A stretch of 64,000 nucleotides of DNA from Patiria miniata (taxonomy: Eukaryota; Echinodermata; Asteroidea; Valvatida; Asterinidae), in contig NW_024037055.1 in the NCBI RefSeq assembly GCF_015706575.1, positions 10,330,262 to 10,394,261 of the forward strand, written 5' to 3'. The number at the start of each line of letters is the position of its first letter. Position 1 is the first letter of the stretch. Below, in pieces: positions 1 through 12,825 of the stretch. Both the position numbers and the translations under genes were made by a program. Below the pieces are notes generated by a model. The model worked only from the letters and a program-made list of their open reading frames with translations, was not told the DNA's origin and ran no database searches.

Positions 1-49
1 GTACAGAGTGATTTAAAGCAATGATTTATCTACCTAATGAGACACTTAC

Positions 50-3000
50 TTGTGTGAGTATTTGTTTCTGATGGTCATGAGCTGCTTGTTGGGTGTAGCG
101 GCCAGCATGGAGTTCAGCTGACGAGTCAGGTCCATCAGTTCAGATTCCTTGTAGCCTGAGTAGTGCTGAAGGGTGGCATCCTGATGGATAATAGCAAATG
201 AAAGCATCAAATGTAATCCATACACAGCATGAAATACTAGGAACCAACAATTTAGACTGTGTGTATACACATGCTAGATGTATACATGTATGTAAATGGA
301 TGCATACATAATTGTGTACATGTCTTAGACATACCAGTAAAGGCTGTTCAAAATTCATGTGCGACTTTCAGTAGCCCTCCTGAATCTTCCAAGTGGTTTT
401 GGATGATTTTTAATGATTGAGGCTGAATGACAAAAAAAGGTGATTTTGGATGGTACATTGTGTCGAGGTCATAGGCTGTACCCAGCATAGAGGCCCATGT
501 TATATATTGGATACCATCTCCACTGTTTCTGGATATCATTGACACCGCCCTTAATATATTTACAATGAATGTTGGAGGATTTTGAAGGATTGAGGCAGTG
601 GTCTCTACCTTGACCGAACAAATTCAAGAAATAACGGATGATTTTGGAGGATTGAGGCTGAATCCAATTTAAACATGGATTGAGGTATTTCATTGTGACA
701 CCTCTTTTGGGGACATTTTTCATATTTACTGCAGGTATTGTGGGACTAAGTTTAGACTGGGAATCAAGTCGGAATCAAGTCCACTTTTGAATAGACTGGA
801 AATCAGACAGAAGTAATCAGACTCAGATGTGGTAATCTCTACAAGGCAACACCTATGGATGTTTAACATACCCATTCTCCTGTCTTGGTCATCTTGAATG
901 CCAGTAAGAGTGCAGCCGCTGCTATCATTGAGTCCCTCGTCTCAAGGAACTGAGCGTCCATCAACGATTGCTCCAAGATGAAGCGAGCTAGAGTCAGGGT
1001 CTCCATGGAGGCATGAGCACACTGTCATGAACAAACAAACCCAACAAGAACATTGATCAAGACCAAATGTTGGGTAAGAATCCGTTGGATGTACCACGAA
1101 GGGACGAATCGTCTATGGGTTTTGTGCACACCATACGTCACTTTGTGGTGCGACAGGCGAACTGGTAATCAGGACTTCTAGTTGACGTCCCATTAGAAAA
1201 AGTCAAATCGAATTTTAATAATTGATTTTCAAATTTAACAGCCAACATTTTTATCAAGTCAATGGTGCAAAGACTTTGTAAGTTATAAACACCAGTAAGC
1301 CAGTCCCAATATTCAGGGCTTAGCTAACATCAAAAGACTGCACTTACAATCGCTATTCTGTGCTTACAGAGCTATAACGCAGACAATCTGTGAATACCTA
1401 GGCAGCTCATAATCCATACTTACCTACGAATATACAAACCGCAAGCGTGAATTTTCTGCTACAGTAAGCAGAAATATTTCAATTCTGGTAAGCAGAGCCA
1501 TGCAAGTATGCCAAGAATGGCTGCACACATAGGATACTCATGCCCATTTGGGTTAATGGAAACTATTTCTACCAATTATTTTAACCACAAACATGTAAAA
1601 CGATAAACATTACTTAACTCAAGCTTTAAAAAAAAAACAGCTTTTCCAATTGTAATTGCAAATTTTTGCTTTTCTAATTTTGGCACTGACTTTCAAATAT
1701 TGGTCCCTACAAGCCCCGTTTTTAAGAACATAAGAGCTTGCAGCTTTACCTTAGCATATCTTCTGAGGAATCGGTAGGATAGCGGAATGCCTAGATCAAA
1801 GTCCAGCAAAGACAGGATGACCATCTCTGTATCAATAAACTGCTGCCTCTCATAGGCATCATCACAGATGTACTTGAAGTCATCCAGGGCAGGTGGGCAA
1901 CGCTCCTGAAATCAGATCCACAAAATATCAACGTCTGGTTAATTCACCACAAATAGAACCCAAGTTGGGGGGGGGGGTCAACAACCCAGTACCATACCCA
2001 CTTGGTATATTTTTTTCTCAGTTTCACTATGTATTTGATTACTACGTAATGAAGAAATATTTTAACCTCTAGAGGTATAATTTATTACCCAAAATCTTAT
2101 TGTTTCATTTAATATTTCACAATCCCAGAAAAATGGCAAGTCTGCACTGAAAATTCCCAAGTAAAAATTTCCAGTGTCTGATAGTCAGTATCAATTTGAA
2201 AATATCCTGGAAAATTTGGCATATCTGACAATGTAACAGTCTGTAAGACAGAGAATGTCCAATGTATTGTAGTTTTAGAGCAAAATATCATTATCACATC
2301 CGGAGGATTTATACAGAAGCAATATGACCGACAATTATTGGGGGGGGGGGGAATATAGCTTGCAAATGACAACTCACGTCGTATTTACAGGCAATGAAGA
2401 GTGACGTTGCCCCCAGCAACTGAAGGATATCTCTTGTCACTTTCTTCTTCATCAGGTAGCGATCTACCAGCTTGACAGCCAGGTACAATGTCTCATGGTT
2501 CAGCTCAAAGTTCTCCTGGACCTCCACCAGCCAGTCCACCAACACCGCCCTCATGTGACGATTCACCTCTGGCTGCTGGTCAAAGTAGGACTCTATGGGG
2601 GTTCTTAGCTGTAAGATACAAAATGAAAATTTGAATCTACTGAGGAAAAAGAAGAGTAGAGGATTGGGATAGTGCAGCAAATGGATGTATGTTGTATAAA
2701 CGGGGTTTGAAGTATCCACTGGATCAAGTCAGTGCTTTAGATACTGGTCTAGGGAAAAGTGTTTAACAAGTCCTATTGTTAAGTGATTTGTCTTGTCTAA
2801 TGAAAGTTGGCATGTTAATATCAACAAAGCACCGAAGCAGAGCATCTACAGTCATAGGTGTTGCAGTGTATACACTTACCAAAAGCAATTCAGTTTCCAT
2901 TAATTAATCGGGGAAAAAAACACAACTGTTGTTTGCTTGCAGTTCTGTACCTTAGGGCCCTTTTCAAGGAAAACAGTCATGCAATTTTTCTTATTTTTTG

Positions 3001-6000
3001 CTTTAATTGCTGCATACGAATGATTTTAAACTGGCCTGGTAGATTTCTTGAACTATATGCATTTGTCATGTAGTAGTGAATTTCCTGATAACCGATTGAA
3101 GGCTTAGTACTGAGTAGTATTGGTTCCAGCTAATGGCTACACCATGCCCTCACCTCTCGTTCTTTGAGGTAGTTGAAGATATCCTGCGCATAGATCGGTG
3201 ACTGGTTGGGATCACCTTTGTTCTCCTCATCTATGTCATTGTAGTCGGGTGATTCTTGTAAAGTGATTGCTGCAACCTGCTCCAAACCAACACAAATACA
3301 TAGTAACACCGTCAAAGCATTCACAGGGAAAAACATCTAATAGGTGGTTAAAGGTATGGAAAACATTTGCAAACATTCAAAATCGAAACTGCCAAAACAT
3401 TATGAAATATCCTTCTTAATTGTGACTAAATGATAGGATCAAGCATTCTGTATTCTGCATTCAAGATAGTTAGGAACAAACCATTAGCTGAAACAACTGG
3501 CTGTTTTTAAATACTGCTCCAACTGACCAAATTTAAATTTAGTTTGCAATCAGTTACATGAATGAGAATTATTTTCCCGAGTGACAAACTGGGATCATAT
3601 CACAAGAGGGTGACATTCAAAAAGTATTAATTAATGAACATTTTGGGAGAGAGGGTTTTCAAAGGAAGCTTTGCATAGAGAAAAATGAAGATACATTTTC
3701 ACAATTTCAGGCACTTTTTTTTAACCACCTTCACCTTGATACCACTCCTATCTTGAATTTGAACATGGTTTGTGGCATTAAATACTTTTCGGGGCATCCC
3801 ACATGGCTTTATTGTAAAACTGAGAGACATTGACCATGGTCCACTTTTTTGTTTGTCTGAAATCTACTCACCGCGTCTTTGATATCTGCCTCCGTCGTCT
3901 TCTCATCATTACGTTGATTCATTAACTCCACCAAATCCACACTCTCTGGAGATGAGCTGTGAAAGTAAATATATGAAAAATTGCTTGACTCACAGATTTC
4001 ATTCCTTGGTTAAACAAAACAGATAGGGTATCTCTCCATTTTGTCACTGAGAGGGAGGGTTAAAGTATGCAAAATGTTATGCAAAAGATGTTTGCATGTT
4101 TGGGTTGCCTGCCAGTTGCCAGTTGTTATGACATTACAGGTAAACATAGTCTACCTTGAGGATGACTGCATTTGATGTGAAGATGAGCTGGATTCCTGTG
4201 AACTTGGCAATGAATCCTGTGACGAATCCTGTGACGATCCCTGTGACAAGATGATCTCAAGGCTCTCATCCTGGGCTTCAGGCTGGGTGTCTGTCACCGG
4301 GTGTGTCACCGGGTGTGTCACCGTGTCTGTCTTGGGTTTTACCAACAGCAGCGGTTCCTTCATTTTGGGTACCTGCTGTGCCGTGGTGGATTTCTTGGAA
4401 GACACAATATTCACTTTCTTCGTGCCTTCTTTTCTGATGAGTTTTGCCTACATTGGAAAAAGAAATAATAATTTATTTGTAGTTTAAAAGAAAAGGATGA
4501 CGGTTTGAGTAGATGAATTCAAATTCAACACTGACTTCTCAACATTCATCCTGTTCTATATACCCTGTGAGTGAACACAAGACTGTCCGGTCCTACTTCC
4601 AGAGGCCGAAGGCCGAGAGAAATAGGACTGGACCCTCTTGTGGTCACTCACAGACCCTCTTGTGGTCTCTCACAGTCCCTCAGGGTATATAGACATGCAG
4701 TAGTATTAACCTCATTGCCAGTCAATATGTATACATCATAACACAATTCATAACTCAAAACATTAGCATTAAATATTGGTGGACACTTCAGTGACACAGT
4801 GCCTATTCTCAGATGTTTTTTCTTTTGTATCTAGACAAAAAATTTGGCACAGTTGATTGGTGAAGTCTTTATAAACAATTTGTATGTAAGGCATAAGCAC
4901 AAGAATATAGTTGTTGAAGTCAATTCGGGGTTCATGTGCTTTTATTTCTCTCTGCGTGTCTTGCTACATTACAACACAATTTGGCATTTGTTGGGTTTTA
5001 ATGGGATGTACTCACATTGGTGATGTCACCAAAGGCTGCCCTCTTTGTTGGTTGCTGTCCCTTTGGTGATCCACTGGACCGTCGCTTGCTCTGACGCAGA
5101 GCTGGTCCCTTGGGCTCATCGTGGTGAATCTGTGCAGAAAGCAACGAATCACAATGTGCAAAGGGTTGAAATGGGCACAACTCTCAACCTCTTAGCATGC
5201 TAGAGAGGACTTTCACCCTGAACCCAACCAAAAGCAAACACTGCACACTTTGTTATTCCAACAAAACGAGCAATTTCTACCTTCTTTTGCATGCCCAACT
5301 GACTTGCCTTTCAAAGTACCTCCTCAATGGCTCCAAATGCCCAGGTGAAATACATCAACCATTGAACATACATCAACCATTGAACAAACATCAACCACTG
5401 AACATACATCAACCATTGAACATACATCAACCACTGAACATACATCAACCACTGAACATACATCAACCACTGAACATACATCAACCACTGAACATACATC
5501 AACCACTGAACATACATCAACCACTGAACATACATCAACCACTGAACATACATCAACCACTGAACATACATCAACCACTAAACATACATCAACCACTAAA
5601 CATACATCAACAATTAAACATACATCAACCATTGAACATACATCAACCACTGAACATACATCAACCACTGAACATACATCAACCACTGAACATACATCAA
5701 CCACTAAACATACATCAACCACTGAACATACATCAACCACTGAACATACATCAACCACTGAACATACATCAACCACTAAACATACATCAACCACTGAACA
5801 TACATCAACCACTGAACATACATCAACCACTGAACATACATCAACCACTGAACATACATCAACCACTGACCATGTATGCCCAAACACATTATGTTTACAA
5901 GCACATGTACAGCTGAAGTTTAACTGCACATGATCTATTTTGCCCAGGCAATTACGCATCTTTCCCACCCCCTGAACTGTATGTGATGCCATGCTTTAAG

Positions 6001-7201
6001 CTTGAAATTCAAGGGCCCTGCTGTGCAGTTTAAAAATGAAAAAGTTATGGATTTTTTTTTATTTTTATGCCTGCACTGCTGTCCACCTCCTCCCCAGATT
6101 AAGACTCAGTAGTCCAAACTGGTTAGCCATTCCAAACTGGTTAGCCATTCCAAACTGGTTAGCCATTCCAAACCGGTTAGCCAGTCCAAACCGGTTAGCC
6201 AGTTCAAACTGCTTAGCCAGTCCAAAGTGGTTAGCCAGTCCAAAGTGGTTAGCCAGTCCAAACCGGTTAGCCAGTCCAAACCGGTTAGCCAGTTCAAAGT
6301 GGTTACCCAGTTCGAAGTGTTTAGCCAGTCCAAACTGGTTAGCCAGTCCAAACTGGTTAGCCAGTCCAAACTGGTTAGCCAGTCCAAACTGGTTAGCCAG
6401 TCCAAACTGGTTAGACCAACAATGCTCCATATGATTGTGATTGATTTTGGCTGTGTAGAACTCCCTCTGTCTGCTGTTTGTCACTTAGCTGTAGTTAAAC
6501 ACGCATTTTCTGGTTCATCAACATTAATGCGAGTAATCTAAAGACACCAGGGCAGTGGCAATACCAGTCTCGCTGTTCGTAAATGTCTGGTTTAAAATAA
6601 TGCTCACAATAAACAGCCCTCCAAAGTTATAGACTGGAAGGGTTCACTTCTCCCTTAACTTTGTTGTACTAGTCCTAAAGACACTTTACAGATGGCCAAG
6701 TTTGTACACACAGTTCTCAATATACTATGATGGACACTCCAATTGAATGGTCAATAACCGATGACTTGAAGAACTATACTCAATGAATTGTTCATGTGTA
6801 CAAATGTAACGTTATGTGGAGATCAATTAGATAATATAAGTGACGTACCAACAGAGCTCTCACAACTAAGCCAAGTGTCTGTTATCTGCAATGTGTAGAG
6901 GCCCTGTCAGCATATTTGTATCCTCAAACATCTTAGAAATCTTAAACGAACATCGTATGTTTTCGCAAACACCACCTCAAAATGCTCTTAACTTCGTGCT
7001 CCTAATTCAGCCAATAACATAATGGTCCTCAACAAGAGCGCCCTCAATTGGCACTTGCAGGTGAAACAATAAATAAATGTCCTTTCCGCAACAATGATTA
7101 TGATGTTCATGTTTTTTATAATGAAGTTTCTGCTGGTTGTCATTCCACCTCACCTGCTGGATGTTAGCCATCTTGGGCTTTCGTCTCATTGCAAGGGGCA
7201 T
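50..7201 (-). CDS. ccnb3: G2/mitotic-specific cyclin B3 (3' end beyond left edge)
   Basis: B-type cyclin, the regulatory subunit of CDK1/CDK2 in mitosis and meiosis, mainly nuclear. Nine coding exons, from the start: 7154-7201, 5016-5129, 4155-4447, 3872-3956, 3154-3276, 2378-2608, 1750-1905, 872-1021, 50-180. All have GT..AG borders and the phases agree throughout, giving 443 codons plus two bases. The protein starts MPLAMRRKPKMANIQQ. A destruction box RAAFGDITN lies at residues 46-54, with Phe where most B cyclins have Leu, a known cyclin B3 trait. Residues 55-150 are Ser/Gln-rich linker. The first cyclin box starts near 220 and has HMRAVLVDWLVEVQ at 239-252; the second covers about 300-440 and contains CAHASMETLTLARF. 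The last exon ends in YSH plus two bases at a GTAAGT donor, so the usual C-terminal tail must lie outside the window. Read without splicing, it would stop at once as SHK. Short linker length fits non-mammalian cyclin B3. Confidence 0.95.
4556..4692. mobile_element. Short foldback element in cyclin B3 intron 2
   Basis: An imperfect inverted repeat of about 137 bp opens with CTATATACCCTG and closes with CAGGGTATATAG. The arms share the motifs GTGAGTGA.CACAAGA and GTCC.GTCCTA in inverted order around a small GC-rich loop. Part of the right arm (TCTTGTGGTC.CTCACAG) is duplicated. It looks like a foldback MITE; no target-site duplication could be called. Confidence 0.5.
5346..5872. repeat. 18-bp minisatellite, about 29 units, cyclin B3 intron 1
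   Basis: Tandem array of the 18-bp unit CATACATCAACCACTGAA. Units differ only by scattered C/T and G/A changes (for example CACTGAA, CATTGAA, CACTAAA). Because 18 is divisible by three, long spurious reading frames run through it on both strands (an NIHQPL hexapeptide on plus). It lies wholly between coding exons 1 and 2 of cyclin B3. The low divergence implies recent expansion or homogenisation. Confidence 0.95.
6110..6415. repeat. Second 18-bp minisatellite, about 17 units, cyclin B3 intron 1
   Basis: Tandem array of CCAAACTGGTTAGCCAGT with substitutions such as AACCGG, AAAGTGG and GCCATT. The unit is unrelated in sequence to the array at 5346-5872 but has the same 18-bp period and lies in the same intron. 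Open frames through it are artefacts of the period. Confidence 0.95.
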
Positions 7202-8378
7202 CTTGGAGTTGGAGTAAACTACTGTCAGTCCTTTGAGCAGAATCTACAACAAACTAAAAAAGGAATAAAACAAATTTGGTTGAAAGTCAACTTCAGTGTT
7301 TGGGTGTTTGCTGGATGGATTTACGTGATCTTAAAGACACAAATACTTCCAAGTTCCTTTAAAATTTGTTTCAATCATATCGGGAAAGAGTGTAGAATCA
7401 CAATGCCATTACTTTTACCATCACATTTGGGATAATCAGCCATTTCGACTTCCTCACGGAATGGTAGCATAGAAGTATAAAATCCAGGACTGATTACAAT
7501 AAACTTTATATCTTTTTTGAGAGAATATTTTGTAAAATTGTGATATCTTGAGAGAGAGAGAGTTGGTCTAAATTTTACTTTGCAAGTTTTCTGCATATTT
7601 TATAAGTAGTGCCAGATTAAGAGAAAACTAGCACGTGAGTCATCAAACAATTTATAAGCCTATTTTCCAACAAGTGTATAAAAGTATTTTTCAGACCCCA
7701 AATTTCATGTTTCAACTGGCATCAAAGAACCAGCCTACCGTCCTCTGACTGACTGAGTCACTGTCAGACTGTCCAACTAATACTGATCAACTAGAGCTGT
7801 CCAGCTTGCCGCCAATGCCATATTATCATTACGTTTAGTGTAGCAGACAGACGCCTTGAAACGCTCATACCATTTTGCTTGCACTTTGGTCAAGATACAA
7901 GCGTGACCACTACACATTTTTAAATCATCCAGAAATTGTACAAAGGCCATTTTCAAAACCCCGGCTTTGTCTCCGTGACTCCGTCTCTGGATTCAGACAT
8001 GTAGTTTCTCAATGGAGATGGAGCTAGATATGGAGCCGTCGATTGGGAAAAGGCCTCAGTCTCAGTCTTTTTGAGGACAACTCTTCTTGTTTCTGGGGAA
8101 TTAGAAACTCTGTGCAAGTTGTAATTTGTGGATAGCTTGATCAACTTTATACAAGTACGTTTTGTGTGCAAATGTGAACTTGTAAGCGAGCCAACTCGTA
8201 GTTGCACACATATGAATATAATAAGCCCATGGGCTCCGTGCACAAGTATCCCATCAACAGCCAGAAAAGGAGAGTTGGGGGTGACCTAGACTGGTTCCAG
8301 ATCCATCCACTGCGTTCTTTGAATGTATCAAAAGTTATTGGAGGCGAGGATTAGTCTCGGAGACCATCGCAAGTGGAA
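7202..8378. other. Upstream flank of cyclin B3; no gene seen
   Basis: This stretch precedes the cyclin B3 start codon and should hold its 5' UTR and promoter, or a further non-coding exon. No TATA box, CpG-rich block or conserved frame stands out. The sequence TTTCTGAGG..GTCGGTC seen elsewhere in cell-cycle promoters (CDE/CHR) was not identifiable here with confidence. Confidence 0.3.
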
Positions 8379-8992
8379 TTAACCCTTTCATGCCCACATT
8401 GTTTATTGACTTGGCTCTCCCCAGGACCGAATTGTTTGCTCAGTCATGCGGAAATCACTAGAGCGTGAACAAACTGACCACAAGTCCAAAACTTACTTTT
8501 TTCAACCCAGATTTTCACTGCCAAGAAGTGATTAAAATCATAGGTGTTGTGTGTAAAGTTTGTTCCTTGAACCTTACTCTTTTATCTGATGTAAAAATGA
8601 AGTCCATATGCGCAAATATAAGAAAGTTATGCCTTTTTGTTCATCTGGTCCCATTTATCAAACTGCAAGCCATTTTACCACATGACCAAATGGCACTCCA
8701 TACCTCAAATTGTGCATGGATACTTCTGAAGCACTTTTCTCATTTTTTTGTAATGGTAACCCTATAAATAAACTACACCATTAGAAAGATCCGAAAACAC
8801 TCTTTCAGCTAGTATATGGTTGATGTATGGGCGGCCAAACATATCAACATACCGACTTTCTGAAAAGTAGTGAATATATCTGTGTTGAGGGTGTTTTGTG
8901 TGTGGTTTCCTGGTCGACTAAAGTCGCCCATGGGAACCAGCAGGGGGGTAGTTCTTGTCGACAAAAGTCGCCCATGGGAAGGAAAGGGTTAA
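8379..8992. mobile_element. piggyBac-like MITE with TTAA target duplication
   Basis: The element is bounded by TTAA on both sides (8379-8382 and 8989-8992). Its ends are inverted: CCCTTTCATGCCCA on the left and a right end whose complement is CCCTTTCCTTCCCATGGGC. TTAA plus CCCTTT termini are typical of piggyBac-type elements. Inside the right end, a block with GTCGAC.AAAGTCGCCCATGG occurs twice in tandem. There is no transposase frame, so it is non-autonomous. Confidence 0.65.
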
Positions 8993-10224
8993 AATGTATT
9001 CGCGCGCCGACGACATCTGATGCTCAAGGGAAGACGCAGTGGCTATAGCTTGTGCACATTCAGGAAGTCTTGCGTCATAGACTTGAAATAACATGATTCA
9101 TTACTGTACACGGAGCATTCAAAAGAGATGAAAACGCGCCCTCTTTTGTTAGCGCACGGAGCCCATACCCCAAAACTGTTCCTTAACGTTAGCAGTTAAA
9201 AAATCGCATTACGGCTGCCGCCGTAACAATAGCCACGAAGTGACGTACTGCGTATAGTATTTGAAATAATGTCCCAACAGGTAGTCAATCATTTTATGGT
9301 CCACGTACGATCTGAGATGGGGTTATCGGTCACTTCGCCCCATTTCCACTTCGCCCCATGTCACTTCGCCCTGCCGTCACTTTGCCCTATTTCCATTTTG
9401 CCCCAAAACAAAGTGACTATAAACTGTATGTAGACTGAAATGGAAAGATGAGGGGTTTTCTCTTCTCTCTTTCTATCATCTCTGTGATCTTCATGCTTAG
9501 AGCAATCTATAAACAACTAAATTACAATATATTAAAGAAAGCTTATCATTTTTTTTGCGAGAAAAGTTTCGTCGTAGACTTGAAATAACACTGATTTATT
9601 ATGGCCAGCAGACCGTCGTTCAAATCAGCACAAATTGATGTTCATCGGAAAACCACAGGATCATCTTGAAAATACAAAAATAAAATAAAGTGATAAAAGC
9701 ATGCATAGTTTGGGTCGAAAATAATATTTAAAGTTTGAAAAAATAGTTCCCGCACAAGTAAGCCTAATGCCGAGTCACCTTTAACCCTAACCCCCTAGCT
9801 CTTTTTGCTGGGAACCATCCTCAATCCTCCAAAATCCTCCAACATTTTTTAATTTTTCAAAATTTTCAGAAAATTTTCAGACAGTCCTGCCTCAAAATGC
9901 ATTCATCCTCAATCCTTCAAAATCCTCCTGATCCATAAATGGATCCCCCCCCCCCCAAAAAAGAGGAATTTATTTAGCGCGAAGCCGGCCGCGGCAGCTT
10001 ACACGATCTGGATGAAAAGTGAAATTTACTGTTTAGATAAACGGTAAATTTCCCTTTTCATCCAGAATGTGAGTTAACATCTATCATGTTTATACCACCA
10101 CCTTAAACCTCAAACTATTTGTATCTGTGGTGGCGTAACTATACTATTTCTGTCGCCGTTTTGACTTGAGGATAAAATCGGAACTTTTTGTTGGAACCAT
10201 CCATTCGTACTCCCCAAAAAGGAG

Positions 10225-10950
10225 GGGAGTTACTAGACCCGTGAACGTGGCGTTGTATACAACGCCATGTTGTTGTGTATTTTAAAACCTAGCGAAATCG
10301 ATCCGACATACATAATTCCGTATGGGTGTTGAGTACTCACCTAGAAATCTAAATTTGCCCGTCCGATTGTTTAGGCTGTGTAATTTCGACGAAATTTGCC
10401 CATCAGTAAGACCCATACGAACATGTAGAAATTTCATTTTAACCCGACAAGTGACCCTGACAAATGACTCCGGATGAGTCGCTTGGACAGATTGACGGCT
10501 GTTTCATGTCGCAACCCCGAAAAAAAAAACCCGCACCCGATTGGCTGCTCGGCTCATCCGCGGATCCGCGTGCGGTGCGGTGAGAGAGGAAAGGACTTGA
10601 AACTTGTCTAAAACGATGTCTCTTTTAGCTGCGACAGTAAACAGTCGTCGAATTATTCGAAGGACGGTACAATAAAATGCAATGCGCATAGGTCACTTGG
10701 GAGAAAATGGCAGCTAGCAGGACTTCATAAACCGGGGCCAGAATTTTCCTCAAATTTCATCAAATGCAAGTTTTGATGTACAAACAGATTTCAAGACAGC
10801 TTCATATGTGAGTACTTATTACATTTGCAAAATAACGTCCAGTGTGTGTAATGGAGGGAGTCAGAGGGACAATTTCGCCAGGTTCAGAAATACACAACAG
10901 CGTGGCGTAGTTTACAAGCCACGTTCACGGGTCTAGCCTCTAGGGAGTTA
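10225..10950. mobile_element. Non-autonomous DNA transposon, 8-bp duplication GGGAGTTA
   Basis: A 710-bp element (10233-10942) is flanked by perfect 8-bp direct repeats GGGAGTTA (10225-10232 and 10943-10950). The ends are inverted: CTAGACCCGTGAACGTGGC near the left end and its complement near the right end, followed by an inner inverted pair around AATACACAACA. An 8-bp duplication suggests a hAT-type mechanism. No coding sequence was recognised inside. Confidence 0.65.
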
Positions 10951-11121
10951 CGAGTTGACCTGGGTACGAGTTGACTCAGGTACAAGTGAACTTGGGTACG
11001 AGTAGCCCCAAAAATGTGGCCAATTTACTGGACTACCTCCGTAAACATAGGCCACACATCCACATGTACAAAAACGTGTCGCACTTTGTCAAATTTTGAT
11101 TTTCACATTTAGGCTTTGTAC

Positions 11122-11363
11122 GGTTTTTTTGCTTTAGAAGAAGCATACTCACCCTCTTTATAGGCTTATAAGAAAGCGCTGCCTTTTTCAGATGTCTATT
11201 TTTCGTGAAATTTCCAGATTCATTTGCACACGTTTGCGTATCAAAATTTCAACATGAAATTTCACAAAAATTAGACATCTGAAAAAGGCAGCACTTTCTG
11301 ATTAGCCTATAAAGAGGGTGAGTATGCTTCTACTTTTTTTTCTAGTTCTAAAGCAAAAAAACC
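11122..11363. mobile_element. Foldback MITE with ~90-bp arms inserted at TA
   Basis: The two arms, reading from GGTTTTTTTGCTTTAG and its complement CTAAAGCAAAAAAACC, pair almost perfectly and share CATACTCACCCTCTTTATAG and GCCTTTTTCAGATGTCTA blocks. The loop is about 50 bp. The inverted sister sequence at 12829-12862 lacks this insert, so it acts as an empty site and fixes the ends to within a few bases. Confidence 0.8.
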
Positions 11364-11443
11364 TACAATTTACTTAGTCCGAGTAACTTGGAAGTTGGAC
11401 CCAACTTATCGCCTTTTTTAACATTTGGACAGTGTTGGAGCAA

Positions 11444-11615
11444 AGGCTTTGACCCTCAAGGCCAAGGCCAAGGCCAAGGCTTTGACCCTCAAGGCCAAGG
11501 CCAAGGCCAAGGCTTTGACCCTCAAGGCCAAGGCCAAGGCCAAGGCTTTGACCCTCAAGCCTCGAGGCCAAGGCCAAGGCTTAACCCTCAAGGCCAAGGC
11601 CAAGGCCAAGGCCCT
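11444..11615. repeat. 33-bp minisatellite (CAAGGC-rich), about 5 units
   Basis: Each unit is TTTGACCCTCAAGGC followed by three CAAGGC hexamers. A related, more degenerate block lies at 12530-12680. Open frames across it on both strands encode only repeats. Confidence 0.9.
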
Positions 11616-11669
11616 GTTTTATGAAATGACCACTGATATAGAACTAATTATAGTCACATGAGTGACACA

Positions 11670-11989
11670 TCATCACGCAAGGGCGGATCCAGAACACAAT
11701 TGGGGGGGGGGGAAGAAATTTTGGTCCCCCCAAAAGTGGGTCAAAAAATGACGGCTTGGGCTTCGGGGCCCACTTAAGGGCCCCGAAAAAAATTTGGATT
11801 CGAGATGCTCTGTGGTGCGATTTGAGGCAATTTCTGACCATTTTAACCGATGTTTTTTGAGGAAAAGATGGAGGTGTACTCATTGCCTGCCTTTAATACG
11901 ACGTCACATTAAAAAAAATGGTTTCGGTTTTTTTTGGGGGGGGGGGGCATGGCCCCTTTTGGCCCCCTGGATCTGCCCTTATCATCACG
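11670..11989. mobile_element. hAT-type MITE with 8-bp duplication TCATCACG
   Basis: A 304-bp element (11678-11981) is flanked by perfect copies of TCATCACG (11670-11677 and 11982-11989). The terminal inverted repeats are CAAGGGCGGATCCAG and the complement of CTGGATCTGCCCTTA. The subterminal regions are G-runs and C-runs, and there is no transposase. The near-perfect ends and duplication indicate a fairly young insertion. Confidence 0.85.
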
Positions 11990-12691
11990 AATTGCTTGTT
12001 ACGAAGTACAACATTTCTTTAATTGCAATCAACATGCTCGCATAGGCCTACACCATTTTATGACTGCACTGTATCTATTAAAGTATAAGTTCAGGTCTTC
12101 ATGATGGTTTAACTAAACACAATAATGATTTACTTCTATATTGACACACAATTCTCCCAAGTGTAACAAAAGGGGGATCCAAGAAACTGATTTGGGAATT
12201 TTTTATTTGCTGGCCCAACATGGTCAGAAATATCAGCATTATCTAAAACAGATACATGCAAATCTTTAGCACTTATCAGGGAGCCATATACAACCAATCA
12301 GATCTATTCCATAGTTATATGCAATTAAAGTGATCATCTCATTAGCCCCACAAGTGTACGGAATATTTTTGCAGCAAATCTACTACAATGGTAACATATG
12401 TGATGCTACAAAAGTGGAAGTGTGCCCAACACACAAATCTACAGGGTGCTTCCCTCCTCCATGGTAATACAAAATGGTAACTAACAGCAAAATTTCGAAC
12501 AGATTTATCTGGAAAATGCAAAAATCTATGGGCCTTGAAGAGCCTTGACTCAAAATTGCAAGGCCCTGAACCCTCAAGGCCAAGGCCAAGGCTTTTGCCC
12601 TCAAGCCTCGAGGCCAAGGCCAAGGCCCTAAAATCCAGCCTTAAGGCAGCCTTAAGGCCAAGGCCCAGCATCAAGGCACTACATCACTGCA

Positions 12692-12825
12692 TTTGGACAT
12701 GGTCTGGCGATACTATCGCCAGACCATGTCCAAACGTTAAAAAAGGCGATAAGTTGGGTCCAAGTTACTCGGCAGACCATGTCCAAACGTTAAAAAAGGC
12801 GATAAGTTGGGTCCAAGTTACTCGG
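12692..12825. repeat. Perfect palindrome plus 53-bp tandem duplication
   Basis: Positions 12692-12734 form a perfect inverted repeat with 21-bp arms (TTTGGACATGGTCTGGCGATA) around a single base. The right arm leads into a 53-bp unit present twice in tandem (from 12720 and from 12773) that contains GGCGATAAGTTGGGTCCAAG. The inverted form of that unit is at 11379-11432, so this is part of the larger foldback. Confidence 0.85.

Noticed and set aside
5197-5992. Long open frames on both strands (NIHQPL, VVDVCS repeats)
   Set aside because: They are products of an 18-bp tandem array that has no stop in several frames, inside a cyclin B3 intron.
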